A stretch of DNA of 21,771 nt from Anaeromyces robustus. Taxonomy: Eukaryota > Neocallimastigomycota > Neocallimastigomycetes > Neocallimastigales > Neocallimastigaceae. Under the pieces are notes generated by a model, which saw only the letters and a program-made list of their open reading frames with translations, ran no database searches and was not told where the DNA came from. Positions within the stretch are counted from its first letter, which is position 1. Each line of letters begins with the position of its first letter. This document shows positions 1 through 14,944 of the stretch, in pieces. The translations under genes were made by a program, and so were the position numbers. Location: positions 127,501 to 149,271 of the forward strand of contig MCFG01000139.1 in assembly GCA_002104895.1 (NCBI GenBank), written 5' to 3'.

Positions 1-84
1 AAAATTTACTAATATAATTTTATTCAGATTTTGAAAAATAATTATAATGATTAATGGATTAATGGAAACAATATATATATATAG

Positions 85-5049
<4,965 letters not shown>

Positions 5050-5988
5050 ATGAATAAATAATAGTTATAATAATAATTATAATAATAATAATAATAATCA
5101 TAATAAATAATCATATTAATAAATAATAATCATAAATAATAATAATCATATTAATAATCATATTAATAAATAATAATCACAATTAATAATCATATTAAAT
5201 ATTAAAAATGCTAATACTAATAATAAATAATCAAATATTGTATAAAGGTTTTTTTCTTGACTATCATATTTATATAATATAATTTATTTATGAATATAAT
5301 ATAAAATTAAATAAAAAAAAAAAGTCATATATATTATATATATTTTTTAATAAAAAATAAATTTTTTTAGGTTTTTTTTTTTTTATTAAAATTAATTTAT
5401 TTTAAATTTTTTAAATTTAATAATTTGAGAAAACAAAAGATAAAAGAAATCGTCTATCGATTTAATTATATATAAATAAATAATTAATAAAAATATATCT
5501 GGCTTGTGATAAAAAGTATTGTGATATCATATAAAAATATATTTTAATTAATAAAAATATAAATATTTTATAATTAGTAATATAATTTTTGAATTAGAAA
5601 TATAGAGAATTATAGAAAATTGTAGAAAAATATTTAATATGAAAAAAAAATATAATTTAAAGTTAATAGTTAAAAAAAAAGAAATAATTATAATAATATA
5701 TAGAAAAATAAAAAATACTCAAAACTTTAAAATTATACTATTCATATAAGAATTTCGAGTATAAATATCCCTATATGTCTCTTAAAAAATATAATTTTAT
5801 TAGCAATTCTATAATATATCATATATATATCATATATATTAAACTAAATGAAATTAGTATTTAATTAATAAAGTAACAAAAACACAATAATAACAAAAAT
5901 AATAAATAAAAAAAAGCATAATAACAAAAAAAAATAAAATAAAAAATAAAGAAAAAAATTTTAAACAATATTAAAATTATAAAAAAAA
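5050..5988. other. Intergenic region between receptor and Hsp20 gene
   Basis: No gene is seen. The first 170 bp hold an irregular TAA/AATAATCAT repeat (5060-5215). The rest is AT-rich with A and T homopolymers. Two stretches could be regulatory for the downstream heat-shock gene: GAA triplets at 5597, 5607, 5615 and 5625, and TATAAATA at about 5760. Confidence 0.6.
5591..5627 (+). promoter_or_regulatory. Possible degenerate heat-shock element array upstream of hsp20
   Basis: GAA triplets at 5591, 5597, 5607, 5615 and 5625 include two pairs with 10-bp spacing (5597/5607 and 5615/5625), as in gapped heat-shock elements bound by HSF. The array is about 370 bp upstream of the Hsp20 start. GAA is common in such A-rich DNA and no perfect GAAnnTTC unit is present, so this is only suggestive. 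Confidence 0.2.
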
Positions 5989-6576
5989 ATGTCTTTAATA
6001 CATCATAAATATCCATTTTTTGAAAGTGAACGTTCATTAATAAATAATTCAATTTTCAATGATTTTAAGGGTAATTTCTTTAATATGGGACATTTAGTAC
6101 CAAAACATCGTCATAATCATTTATTACATCATTATCGCTATAATCCTTTTAATTCTCTTGAAAGAAAAATAGAAAAGGTTACAGATAAAGATGTTTTTAA
6201 ATTGGTTGACTTTTGTCCAAAAATAAATATTATTGAAGACAATGATAAATATTATATTCAGGCTGAATTACCAGGAATGACTAAAAATGAAATTAAAATA
6301 GAAATATCAAAAGATCGTATAATTACTATATCAGGTGAAAGAAAATCTATAAAAGAATCTGATAATAAAAAAAATGGGAAAAATAAATATGGAAAAAGGA
6401 ATAAAAAGTATTCAAAAGTAGAATGTAGTTATGGTAAATTTGAAAGATCATTTAATATTCCTGAAAATGTTGATCTTAATAATATTAAAGCTAAAATGGA
6501 AAATGGTGTATTGGAAGTAACGTTTGATAAAATAGAATCAACCAAAAATAAGATTCATACTATTCAAATACAATAA
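5989..6576 (+). CDS. Small heat-shock protein, Hsp20/alpha-crystallin family
   Basis: An intact single-exon gene of 195 residues. It should be an ATP-independent holdase that binds unfolding proteins as an oligomer, probably cytosolic, as no signal peptide is seen. Residues 1-75 form a variable N-terminal arm rich in His and Phe. The alpha-crystallin domain spans about 76-182, starting FCPKINIIEDNDKYYIQAEL with the LPGM turn at 94-97, and contains the family hallmark AKMENGVLEV (168-177; A-x-x-x-N-G-V-L). The tail ends TIQIQ, which supplies an I-x-I motif (192-194) used for oligomer contacts. A Lys/Asn-rich stretch (about 118-141) lengthens the loop between the two halves of the domain. The start is the only sensible ATG and follows an A-rich leader. 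Codons are A/T-ending like those of its neighbours. Confidence 0.95.
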   Translation: MSLIHHKYPFFESERSLINNSIFNDFKGNFFNMGHLVPKHRHNHLLHHYRYNPFNSLERKIEKVTDKDVFKLVDFCPKINIIEDNDKYYIQAELPGMTKNEIKIEISKDRIITISGERKSIKESDNKKNGKNKYGKRNKKYSKVECSYGKFERSFNIPENVDLNNIKAKMENGVLEVTFDKIESTKNKIHTIQIQ

Positions 6577-6774
6577 ATAAAATGAAATGAAATGAAATGA
6601 AAAAAAAATATTTATATAAAATATATATACATTCATATACCATTATATTTGTAAAATTATTTTAAATATATAATTTAAGTGTAAAACAATAAATTTAAAA
6701 ATTTATAAAAAAAACTTTAAATTTATAATTTTTTTTACTAAGCACATTAAAAATATATAATTGTTAATTCTTTT
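6577..6774. other. Short AT-rich spacer after hsp20 with AAATG repeats
   Basis: Four to five copies of the pentamer AAATG lie just past the Hsp20 stop (about 6579-6601), followed by A- and T-rich 3' flanking sequence. No gene is seen. Confidence 0.6.
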
Positions 6775-7140
6775 TTTTTATTATTCTCTAAATATCTTAA
6801 ACTAAGAATAATATCATTAATACTTAATTCAGATATTTCTCCATTATTTATTACATTTATAGTCATTACTTTTTATTACCTTCTTTATCAGCTTCTTTCA
6901 CTAATATGTTCCATCTGAATTACATGCTGTAAGTATTAATAATACATGTTGATCAACAGTAGTATCAAGTAAATTTGATGTATTATATTCATAATCTAAT
7001 CCACCCTTTTTTGGAATATTACCATTCATTTTGTGAAAAATAAATATTAATCCATTAATTTTATTTATTGATATAAATATACATTTTGATGGTTTTTTGA
7101 ATACCACATATGTTATAAATATTATCATGTAGAAATGTCT
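6775..7140 (-). pseudogene. Broken coding remnant of unknown family
   Basis: The minus strand has coding-like composition over about 360 bp, for example NTSNLLDTTVDQHVLLILTA and further on INNGEISELSINDIILSLRY. The open stretch 6901-7128 is only part of it. The coding signal continues leftwards in other frames, so at least two breaks are present and no intact product is expected. There is no ATG with a convincing leader and no partner exon was found to the right. I do not recognise the family. It could instead be exons of an unusually spliced gene, but I see no suitable GT..AG pairs. Confidence 0.4.
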
Positions 7141-8029
<889 letters not shown>

Positions 8030-8272
8030 ATATTAAAATTAATATTACAAAAAAAATTAGAAAATGACAATAAATATGAAATTAAAAAATTATTAAATGA
8101 TTACTCTAATGAAAATAATATAAAACTGGAACTTAATGAAAATAATGTATATGGAGATTATCCACTTTTATGAAGTATTAAGAGAAAAAATATAATTCTA
8201 ATATAATTTATAATTGAATATGCTGAAGAAAAAAATATTGCATTAAAACATGTAGTGAACTATGTAAAATAA
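8030..8272 (+). pseudogene. Ankyrin-type gene remnant
   Basis: One frame reads coding-like from about 8030 to a stop at 8270-8272, with two in-frame stops (8171-8173 and 8204-8206). The conceptual sequence includes YEIKKLLNDYSNENNIKLEL, NVYGDYPLL and FIIEYAEEKNIALK. This Y-G-D-Y-P-L-L / I-x-x-Y-A-x-x-x-N-I pattern matches the long divergent ankyrin repeats common in anaerobic fungi. It has about 1.5 repeats, no start codon and no other domains, so it is a dead fragment. The intact ankyrin-type gene at 12521-13576 is on the opposite strand and belongs to a different subtype. Confidence 0.6.
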
Positions 8273-8843
8273 AATAAAAATAAAAATAAAATAAATTTCG
8301 TAATATTCTTAAAAATATATATATATATATATATTAATAGTAAAAATGAACAATAAAAGATAATACTAATTAATTATAATTAGTCATGAATAATATTTGA
8401 AATAATTATTGATTTATACATATATGGTTCATATTAATTTTCATTTTTATTTAAAAAAAACATCAGTAGTTACTCTTTCATTTATATTTTATAAGAAAGG
8501 AAAAAAAGAAAAAAATGCAATTAAAATTATGTTTTATTTTATTTTAATATTTACTATTTGTCTTTACAATATTTAATAGAATTTACAAAATAGATGATTT
8601 AATTTAAATAATTTTATTTAAATTTAATTAAAAGTAACAAAATACAAATATTATACCTTTTTCAAACTTTTATGGAATATGCCACTCAACACAAATAATT
8701 TTCGTTAAAACTAAGAGGTAATGGAAAATTAAAAATTTTTTTAAAGATCATTCATTACCAAATAAAAAATTAATAGGAAGAATATTTAGCAAAAAATTAT
8801 TAACAGACAAATTTCTAATAATTATTTTATTTTCAGTTCAATT
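8273..8843. other. AT-rich region, no gene recognised
   Basis: An AT dinucleotide run lies near 8316-8335. Weak coding-like patches occur (for example about 8700-8843, just before the SINE-like insert), but no frame stays open and no family is recognised. It may belong to the same decayed sequence as 9298-10398. Confidence 0.4.
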
Positions 8844-8855
8844 ATTAATGAATCA
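8844..8855. repeat. Target-site duplication, left copy
   Basis: ATTAATGAATCA is repeated perfectly at 9286-9297, directly bracketing the GC-richer insert. The flanking bases differ on both sides, so the duplication is exactly 12 bp, as expected for LINE-mediated insertion. Confidence 0.8.
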
Positions 8856-8902
8856 TTTTTTTTTTTTATAGACTTATCATGTGATTTTCACATGAATGTA
8901 TC

Positions 8903-9042
8903 GGAATTAAATTCCCTGCCTTACCTTTTCGGCGTCGACGCCTTGGTATATTCATATATTTTACATTTGTACTTAAACCCTAACGCTAACTTAATAACGG
9001 GTCCAGTCTACAAGCCCCACATATGAATAGTAGTCACCAAGG
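8903..9042. repeat. Palindromes and nested helices in the 3' half of the SINE body
   Basis: GGAATT/AATTCC (8903-8915) and the perfect 12-bp palindrome GGCGTCGACGCC (8931-8942) are followed by two nested pairings: CCTTGG 8941-8946 with CCAAGG 9037-9042, and TATTCATAT 8949-8957 with ATATGAATA 9021-9029. CCCCACAT also occurs twice (about 9015 and 9069). This density of GC-containing pairing is unlike the surrounding DNA and suggests a folded RNA. Confidence 0.55.
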
Positions 9043-9092
9043 AAACCGCCCAATAATTTAGAGCCGCACCCCACATTATTAGACTTAAAGAT

Positions 9093-9141
9093 CTACTCAT
9101 ATACTTATATTATTTAATGAGGCGTGAGTAGCTACGCCTCA
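9093..9141. other. Candidate RNA pseudoknot inside the SINE body
   Basis: TGAGGCGT (9118-9125) pairs with ACGCCTCA (9134-9141). The 8-nt loop between them contains GAGTAG (9126-9131), which is complementary to CTACTC at 9093-9098. The loop-to-upstream pairing makes an H-type pseudoknot possible on either strand. Confidence 0.4.
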
Positions 9142-9285
9142 AATACTATACCTGTGCACTACCTTGCTACAGTGTAAAACCCGTGAAGGAGAAAACCACT
9201 TTGCTTGGGGTAGATGCGGTGTCGATCCAGAAGCCTTATGTATGCTAAGGAAACGCCTTAACAACCAGGATAGAAACTGGTCGAC

Positions 9286-9297
9286 ATTAATGAATCA
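9286..9297. repeat. Target-site duplication, right copy
   Basis: This is a perfect copy of the 12-bp sequence at 8844-8855. It directly abuts the 5' end of the SINE-like element (minus orientation). Confidence 0.8.
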
Positions 9298-10398
9298 GAA
9301 AAAAATAAAAAATCTTTTGAAAAAATTAACCAACAATATAAAAGTATTAATATTTAATTTAAATGACAACTACTCTAAAAAAATTCTACATATTATGAAC
9401 TTATTGAATTTTTACTTGAAAAAATTCCATATCCATATTCATTTGAAAGTGAAAAATATGTCAAATTGGAAAATTCTACTATAGTTAAACTCAATAAAAT
9501 TAAAGATATTTCGAATGATATAATAAAAAAGATTGAAAATTCAATATGATGGAAAGAAGAAAGAAAATTTTAAAGAAATTGATAAAAAGAAAATAAACAT
9601 CAATTAGTTAAGAATTTTATTATAAATTTAGTTAAAAGTTAAAAATTTTGACTCTCCCTTTTTTTTAGATAAAGGAAATTAATATTTACGGCTTAAATGA
9701 TATGAGATCTTCATCAGAATCTCAAATAATAGTTAGTAAATGTGAAATTTATTTCCTTTATGATTTAAGTTTCCTTTTAAATCATAAAGGAAATAAATTA
9801 GAAGATGAATGAAAATGGTCAAACAATATCATTTGTTTATATATTAAAGGGTTAACCCTAGACATTTTAACTTTAAAATATAAAATATTCTTTACATTCC
9901 ATTGAAACTTATTTACCTTGGTCTTTAGGTAATATTTTTATTGATGCTAATTAAAAGAAAAATTTAAAAAAAAATTTACCATGGATAAATAATTATTCTA
10001 AAATTAAAATTATTAATCAAAATGAAATAATAATATCAAAATATATTAAATTTCCTATTAAAAATTATTTAATAGAATTATATTTTGATAAGATTCCTGA
10101 TATCATTGAAAAATTTATATATTTATATAACTATCATTATTTTAAAGATTAGGTTCATCCCCGATTGTATTATTTTTTTTCTTGTTTTAATATTGATTTC
10201 TTTCTAAAATATCATTTCAAATTGCCTCTTTCAAAAAAATATGGAAATTTAACAAAAAATGACGATTTAACTTTTTATAATACTTATTCTATTATTAAAA
10301 AATTCTCTATAATAATCATTTGTGAAGTGTATGAATCATATTTATTATATTATCTTTTTCTTGATAAATGTTGTTTGATAAAATATATTTCTAGATAG
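9298..10398 (+). pseudogene. Decayed coding-like region, family not recognised
   Basis: Patches of plus-strand coding-like sequence alternate among frames with several breaks. Examples are YYELIEFLLEKIPYPYSFES (about 9395-9455, open to about 9548), TYLPWSLGNIFIDAN (about 9905-9950), NYLIELYFDKIPDIIEKFIY (about 10065-10125) and an open stretch at 10165-10398 that starts at TTG, with no ATG at its 5' end. Composition is like that of host genes. The ELIEFLLEK segment recalls ankyrin helices, but that is weak. No intact product is expected. The upstream SINE insertion separates this from similar weak coding signal at about 8700-8843, so the SINE may have landed in this decaying gene. Confidence 0.35.
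9746..9799. repeat. 23-bp perfect inverted repeat (hairpin, 8-nt loop)
   Basis: Arms 9746-9768 and 9777-9799 are perfectly complementary and contain TTTCCTTTATGATTTA and its reverse complement; the loop is GTTTCCTT. Perfect pairing over 23 bp that includes C and G positions is unlikely by chance even in AT-rich DNA. It lies within the decayed coding-like region. Confidence 0.8.
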
Positions 10399-11535
10399 TT
10401 TATATCATTAAAATTGGCCATATTTATACTTTTACCATTTTTCATTAAAAAAGATTTTCTTTTTAAAAATAAAAAAAATATTTTGTTATTAATTTTTTAT
10501 TTGTTTTTTTTTTTTTCTTTATACATATTTATATTTTTTTTGTTTATAATCCAGTAGAACTTTTAAATGAAAAAATTCATTATCACAGAATTACAATATA
10601 TAATAAATTTAATATAATTAAAAAAAAAAAAAAAATCAATATAAATTAAAATATTATAAATGAAATAATTAATAATTATTATTAAAACAATATAATTATA
10701 TTATAACTAAATAATTTGAAAGAAAAAAAAAAGTTTAAATGTTCATATATAAAATTTTTAAAGTTTTTAATATCTAATTATTTAATTATTGATAGCCATT
10801 AGATTTTAATAAAGATTAAAAAAAAAAAAAAAAAAAGCTAAAATAAAATCCAAATAATTATTATTTTTTAAAAAATTATAATTATATTCAACTTTTTACA
10901 GTTTAATAAAAAGATATGGAATAATTGAATACGTCAAAAAAAAAAATTAAGTATTTTTCAAATTTAAATGATTATTATATATGATTTATGTCAAATTTTA
11001 TTTTGTAATAATTATATTTTTTAAGATTGTTATTTTTTTAAATAATATTAAAATAATAATAATATTATTATTTATTATTAAAGAAAAGAATTTATATTAT
11101 GTCAATTGATATAATATAAAATGAAACAATTATTTCTCAAAGTATTTATAAAAGAATATATATTATTAGGAAAATATATATATATATATAAAGAACTCAA
11201 AACTTAAAAAATATTTTCTATTCGTAAAAAATATTATTTAAATTCATTTGATACCTGAAACCAATAAAAATAGAATGCATTTATATATATATATTTCTTT
11301 TAAAAAAAAATAATACTATTGTTTAAAGCTTAATTTTTCAATATATTCCTTATATTACTTCACCGAAATTATGACTAAATCAATATTATTATCAAAGTTA
11401 TTTATCTTTATTCATTTGACGAATTAATTTTGTTATATAAAAAAAAAAAAAAAAAAAAAGAAAAATTGAAGTAGAAGTTAATTTAATTTATTTTATTCTA
11501 TATATGAAATATTACCATTATTAGAATAATGATAT

Positions 11536-11579
11536 AAAAGTCGAAGAATTATTCAAAGTTTTGGAATAATTCTACTTTT
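11536..11579. repeat. Imperfect inverted repeat around AGAATTATTC / GAATAATTCT
   Basis: The inner 10-bp arms (11545-11554 and 11564-11573) are perfect around a 9-nt loop. Pairing extends outward (AAAAGT with ACTTTT) past a 3-nt bulge. Related GGAATAATT and TTATTCC motifs recur at about 11680 and 11718, which could mark the ends of a small degenerate element. Confidence 0.5.
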
Positions 11580-12187
11580 CTTTTTTCTTTTCTTTTTTTT
11601 TTTAAATTACGTATTAAATAATTTATATAATTTTTTTGTTATCAATCTAATCAATAAATAGTTGTTAACATTTTCATAACTATTATTCCAAAGGAAAATG
11701 CATAATAATAATCCGTAGGAATAATTAACCTATAAACTAAAAAAATTTTAATATAAATAAATTAAAATTAAATAAAAAAAAATTAAACATAAAAAAATAA
11801 AAAATGGTGTTAATTAAAGAATAATCTCTTTATATTTGTATTTATCCTGTTCTTATTCTTATATTAATGTTTTTATTTTTATTAAAAAATATATATATAA
11901 CATATATAATATATATAATTTAAAATATAATAAAAAGAATACATTTAAATATATTTAAATATTATTATATATTATATATTAAATTACATAGAAATACTTA
12001 TAAAAAATAATATACATTAATAAAATATATATATAAAAAAAGATATTATTGAAAATTTATATATAAAATTTTATATTAAAAATATTACTAAATATTTTTT
12101 TTTATTTATTTAAATTTAAATACTTTTTAAATTTTAAAAGTAAAAAAATTTTTTTTTTCTATATAATATATAAATAAATATGAACTT

Positions 12188-12233
12188 AATATTAAAGATG
12201 TATAATACATATAATACATACATCTTTAATATT
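12188..12233. repeat. 16-bp perfect inverted repeat beyond the 3' end of the ankyrin gene
   Basis: Arms 12188-12203 (AATATTAAAGATGTAT) and 12218-12233 pair perfectly around a 14-nt loop made of two ATAATACAT-like units. It sits about 290 bp past the stop of the minus-strand ankyrin-type gene. A role in 3'-end formation cannot be shown. Confidence 0.65.
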
Positions 12234-12280
12234 TTTTCATTTTATAATATATAAAATGTTGAAGGTATGAAAAATAAAAT

Positions 12281-12306
12281 ATAATACTTAATTTTTTAAG
12301 TATTAT
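12281..12306. repeat. 11-bp inverted repeat with T4 loop
   Basis: ATAATACTTAA (12281-12291) pairs with TTAAGTATTAT (12296-12306) across TTTT. It is the second of two hairpins in the 3' flank of the ankyrin-type gene. Confidence 0.5.
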
Positions 12307-12520
12307 TAATAAAATAATATTGATATGTATAATTTTTATTATAATGTTACCATTATATTTTATTAATTTTTGTTTTGTCAAATTTTCATTAATTTAATTA
12401 TAAAATAATTGAACAATAAGTTAAAATAAAATATTACAATTTAAAGAAAAAGTAAAAAGAAAAATAAAAAATAAAAATAATATAATAAAAATATACAAGC
12501 TATCAAAAAGTATTTCGAAT

Positions 12521-13576
12521 TTAAATTTCAACATTATATTTCCCTAATTTCTCATAACTTTTCAATTTACTTAAAATAATACTCTTATCTCTTAATTCAT
12601 TTTCAAGAAATATATCAATAAAACTATTGGCATTATAATAAACCGCTTTTTTATATAAAAAATCTTTAATAATAATTTTATTCTTTTTTGTTTCAAGTAT
12701 TTCATTCATTTGTTGAATAGATATTATTTTTTTATTTTTATAAGCATTCAGTAAATTTAGTATAAAAAAATTATCAAAAATATAATACTTAAAAATTATT
12801 TTTAAAAATTGTAAAATTTCGTCTTTTGGATAAAATAAGATATTTGTGGATTGCAATTGGTCATCATCCTCTAATTCAATTCCTAAATTATTAACTGGTA
12901 AATGCATGAGTTCAATAATAAAATATATAAGTGGTTTTCTTTTTATTCCATTATGTAATATATATATTAAATTATTATCATTAATTAGTTTATTTAAATA
13001 AAGTTGATGTAATATACATCCATTATCATAGTTTATATTTGCACCTTTTTCTAATAATAAATTAGCAATTTCAAAATTATTATTTGATAAAGCATAAAAT
13101 AAAGGTGGTCTTCTATAGTCATGTACAACATTTTTATTATCAATATAATAATTAAAAGTATCATAATGAAATTGAATAATTATATAATTTATGATATCAA
13201 TGGAAACATTAGCATCTATAGCACAAATTAAAATATCAAAATCTTTAGTATTTAATTCTTTTAAATCATTAATTCTTTTATTCTGAATAAAATTTTGTAA
13301 TTCATTTAAATTATTCCTTTTTATTATTTCAATTATATTATTTCTTTTTACTTTAATATCCCTAATAATAGACTCTATTTTTTTAACTGACGAATTAATT
13401 TTAATTAAATTTTTTATAATATTAATATCATTAATTTCAAGAAAAGACCAATGTTTTATAGAAAGTCCATTTTTCTTAATATATATTTCTAGTTGAGTAA
13501 CATTACTATTTTTTATTATATTATATATATTATGTTCATTTTTATCTGATTTTAACATATTATAAAAATAATTCAT
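12521..13576 (-). CDS. Ankyrin-type repeat protein
   Basis: An intact single-exon gene of 351 residues. The clearest repeat is RRPPLFYALSNNNFEIANLL followed by LEKGANINYDNG (residues about 155-186), which has the ankyrin P-L-x-x-A ... I-x-x-L-L-x-x-G-A-x-x-N pattern. Residues about 84-142 contain a more divergent upstream copy (DILICAIDANVSIDIINYII), and 250-280 hold ILQFLKIIFKYYIFDNFFIL, a block I associate with an expanded ankyrin family of anaerobic fungi. There is no signal peptide or membrane span, so it is probably an intracellular interaction scaffold; partners are unknown. The first ATG of the open frame is taken as start. The protein ends soon after the first clear repeat, whereas I recall relatives with longer repeat arrays, so it may be a short member. 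Codon use is strongly AT-biased like its neighbours. Confidence 0.8.
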   Translation of the reverse strand: MNYFYNMLKSDKNEHNIYNIIKNSNVTQLEIYIKKNGLSIKHWSFLEINDINIIKNLIKINSSVKKIESIIRDIKVKRNNIIEIIKRNNLNELQNFIQNKRINDLKELNTKDFDILICAIDANVSIDIINYIIIQFHYDTFNYYIDNKNVVHDYRRPPLFYALSNNNFEIANLLLEKGANINYDNGCILHQLYLNKLINDNNLIYILHNGIKRKPLIYFIIELMHLPVNNLGIELEDDDQLQSTNILFYPKDEILQFLKIIFKYYIFDNFFILNLLNAYKNKKIISIQQMNEILETKKNKIIIKDFLYKKAVYYNANSFIDIFLENELRDKSIILSKLKSYEKLGKYNVEI

Positions 13577-14817
13577 AGAAATTAACTATTAAAAATAATT
13601 ATAAAGTAAAAAATATAAAATAAAAAATTTTTTTATATATTTTTTTATATTTTTTTTTTTAACTACAATTAATTATTATCTAAATATATCAAATAACGTA
13701 ATTTTTTATTTATAATGAAAAAAAAAAAAAAATATGAAAAAGTATTTTAATTAATTAATTAATTAATTAACAATACAGTAATAATTAAAGTAAATTATAT
13801 ATTTTGTTTTTTCCTAAATAAATATGGTTATATTAAAATATATAAAAAATATCACTAACATATAGTAATTTGGTTTATGTAGTTGTTTAAAATTTATATA
13901 TATTTATTATGCCTATAAAATAATATATAAAATAATATTTATATTACTATCATTATTTAATAATATTATATAAAATCTACTATATTAATAACATATTATG
14001 TTTATCGTTTAGTATTAAATTTTATGATATGCTTTATATGATGTATTCGATAAAATTTATTAGTTATTTAATTAATACTTAAAAAAAAATGATAACATTC
14101 ACTAATATTAATAATTTTAAATCATTAAAATGTCTAAAAAATTTTTTTATTATTTTTTTTTTTACTTGTCATACTATTTAGTGTTTAATTACAATTATAA
14201 GCTTTAAATAAATGCCATCAATTGAATATTATAAATCTAACCATATATAATATACTACAATAAAAAAATTTTTTATTTTAATTAGTAAAAATAATAGAAA
14301 AAATAAAATATCAAAAGACTGAAGTCAAAAAGAAAGGTATATATAACAAAATAACATTTTTTTTAGTTTTATATTTTGTTTTATTATTAATATTTTTTGA
14401 AATAATTTAATAATTATATACAGCTTTTTTTATATTAATCTTATTCATTAAATTATACTATAATTATAATAATAGTAATAAAAAAAACTATAAGCTTTTT
14501 TTTTTATTGTATATAGTATGATATGATTTGATTTTAGTAACATGTGGTATAAAATTTTATATTATTGTATGAAAACTCATTATCATTATTAATAATAGAA
14601 TAACAATAGTTTTTTATTATTTAAAAAAAAATAATTTCTTTCATAACAATGGTTAATATTAAAATTGGGTAATAGTAGGGTATAATATGCATACATAGAT
14701 GTATAATACTATTTTTTTTTTTTAATGAATAATAATTTCATGAAGTTTAACAGATAATAATGATTCTACTATATTATAAATTAATTTCAAAATTATTTAG
14801 TTGTTTCATAATTAATT

Positions 14818-14857
<40 letters not shown>

Positions 14858-14944
14858 TTTTAAATATTTCTTTTTATTCTTTAATGTGAGTGAATGAATA
14901 ATTTTTTCGTTTTTATTTTTACTGTTATCAATTATTATCATTAA
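13577..14944. other. Intergenic region upstream of the ankyrin gene
   Basis: No gene is seen. A (TTAA)n run lies at about 13746-13770 and an (AT)n run at 14822-14850. The part next to 13576 must contain the promoter of the minus-strand ankyrin gene, but no specific element stands out in the A/T background. Confidence 0.6.

Larger units (their letters stand above)
8856..9285 (-). mobile_element. tRNA-derived SINE-like retroposon, minus orientation
   Basis: This 430-bp block is much richer in G and C than its surroundings. It lies between perfect 12-bp direct repeats and begins on the plus strand with 12 T, meaning an A tail on the minus strand. Read on the minus strand from 9285, it has an A-box-like TGGTTGTTAAGG (9267-9256) and a B-box-like GGATCGACACC (9228-9218), one base off GGTTCGANNCC. 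Between the boxes lies a CCTTA/TAAGG stem with a 7-nt loop (9250-9234), the size of a tRNA anticodon arm. The body has no long open frame. Near the 3' end, before the tail, is a TCATGTGA/TCACATGA hairpin (8877-8895), a possible recognition site for a partner LINE. The perfect duplication and preserved tail suggest a fairly recent insertion. The tRNA origin is inferred; the insertion structure is seen directly. Confidence 0.75.
10399..12520. other. 2.1-kb AT-rich intergenic region without a recognisable gene
   Basis: A and T homopolymers, short AT runs and three inverted repeats (listed separately) are all that can be seen. No frame shows sustained coding composition on either strand. Confidence 0.6.

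Noticed and set aside
1-84. Possible additional receptor exon at the left edge
   Set aside because: No GT donor exists between 1 and 84, so this is the end of an intron whose donor lies outside the window.
5861-6052. Minus-strand open frame overlapping the Hsp20 start
   Set aside because: Its Phe/Leu/Ile composition comes from the complement of an A-rich leader, and it overlaps a certain gene.
8856-9285. Group I intron, hammerhead or HDV-like ribozyme in the GC-richer insert
   Set aside because: The core motifs (P/Q/R/S elements, CTGANGA with GAAA) could not be found; the direct repeats, A tail and pol III boxes fit a SINE better.
9164-9484. 106-residue open frame (KTREGENHFAWGRCGVD...) on the plus strand
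   Set aside because: It crosses the SINE boundary and the target duplication, starts at TTG, and runs antisense to the SINE head, so it is accidental.
9849-9858. GGGTTAACCC, resembling head-to-head telomere repeats; also CCCTAACGCTAAC near 8978
   Set aside because: Each is a single short occurrence without repeat array; the second lies within the SINE body. Chance is the simpler explanation.
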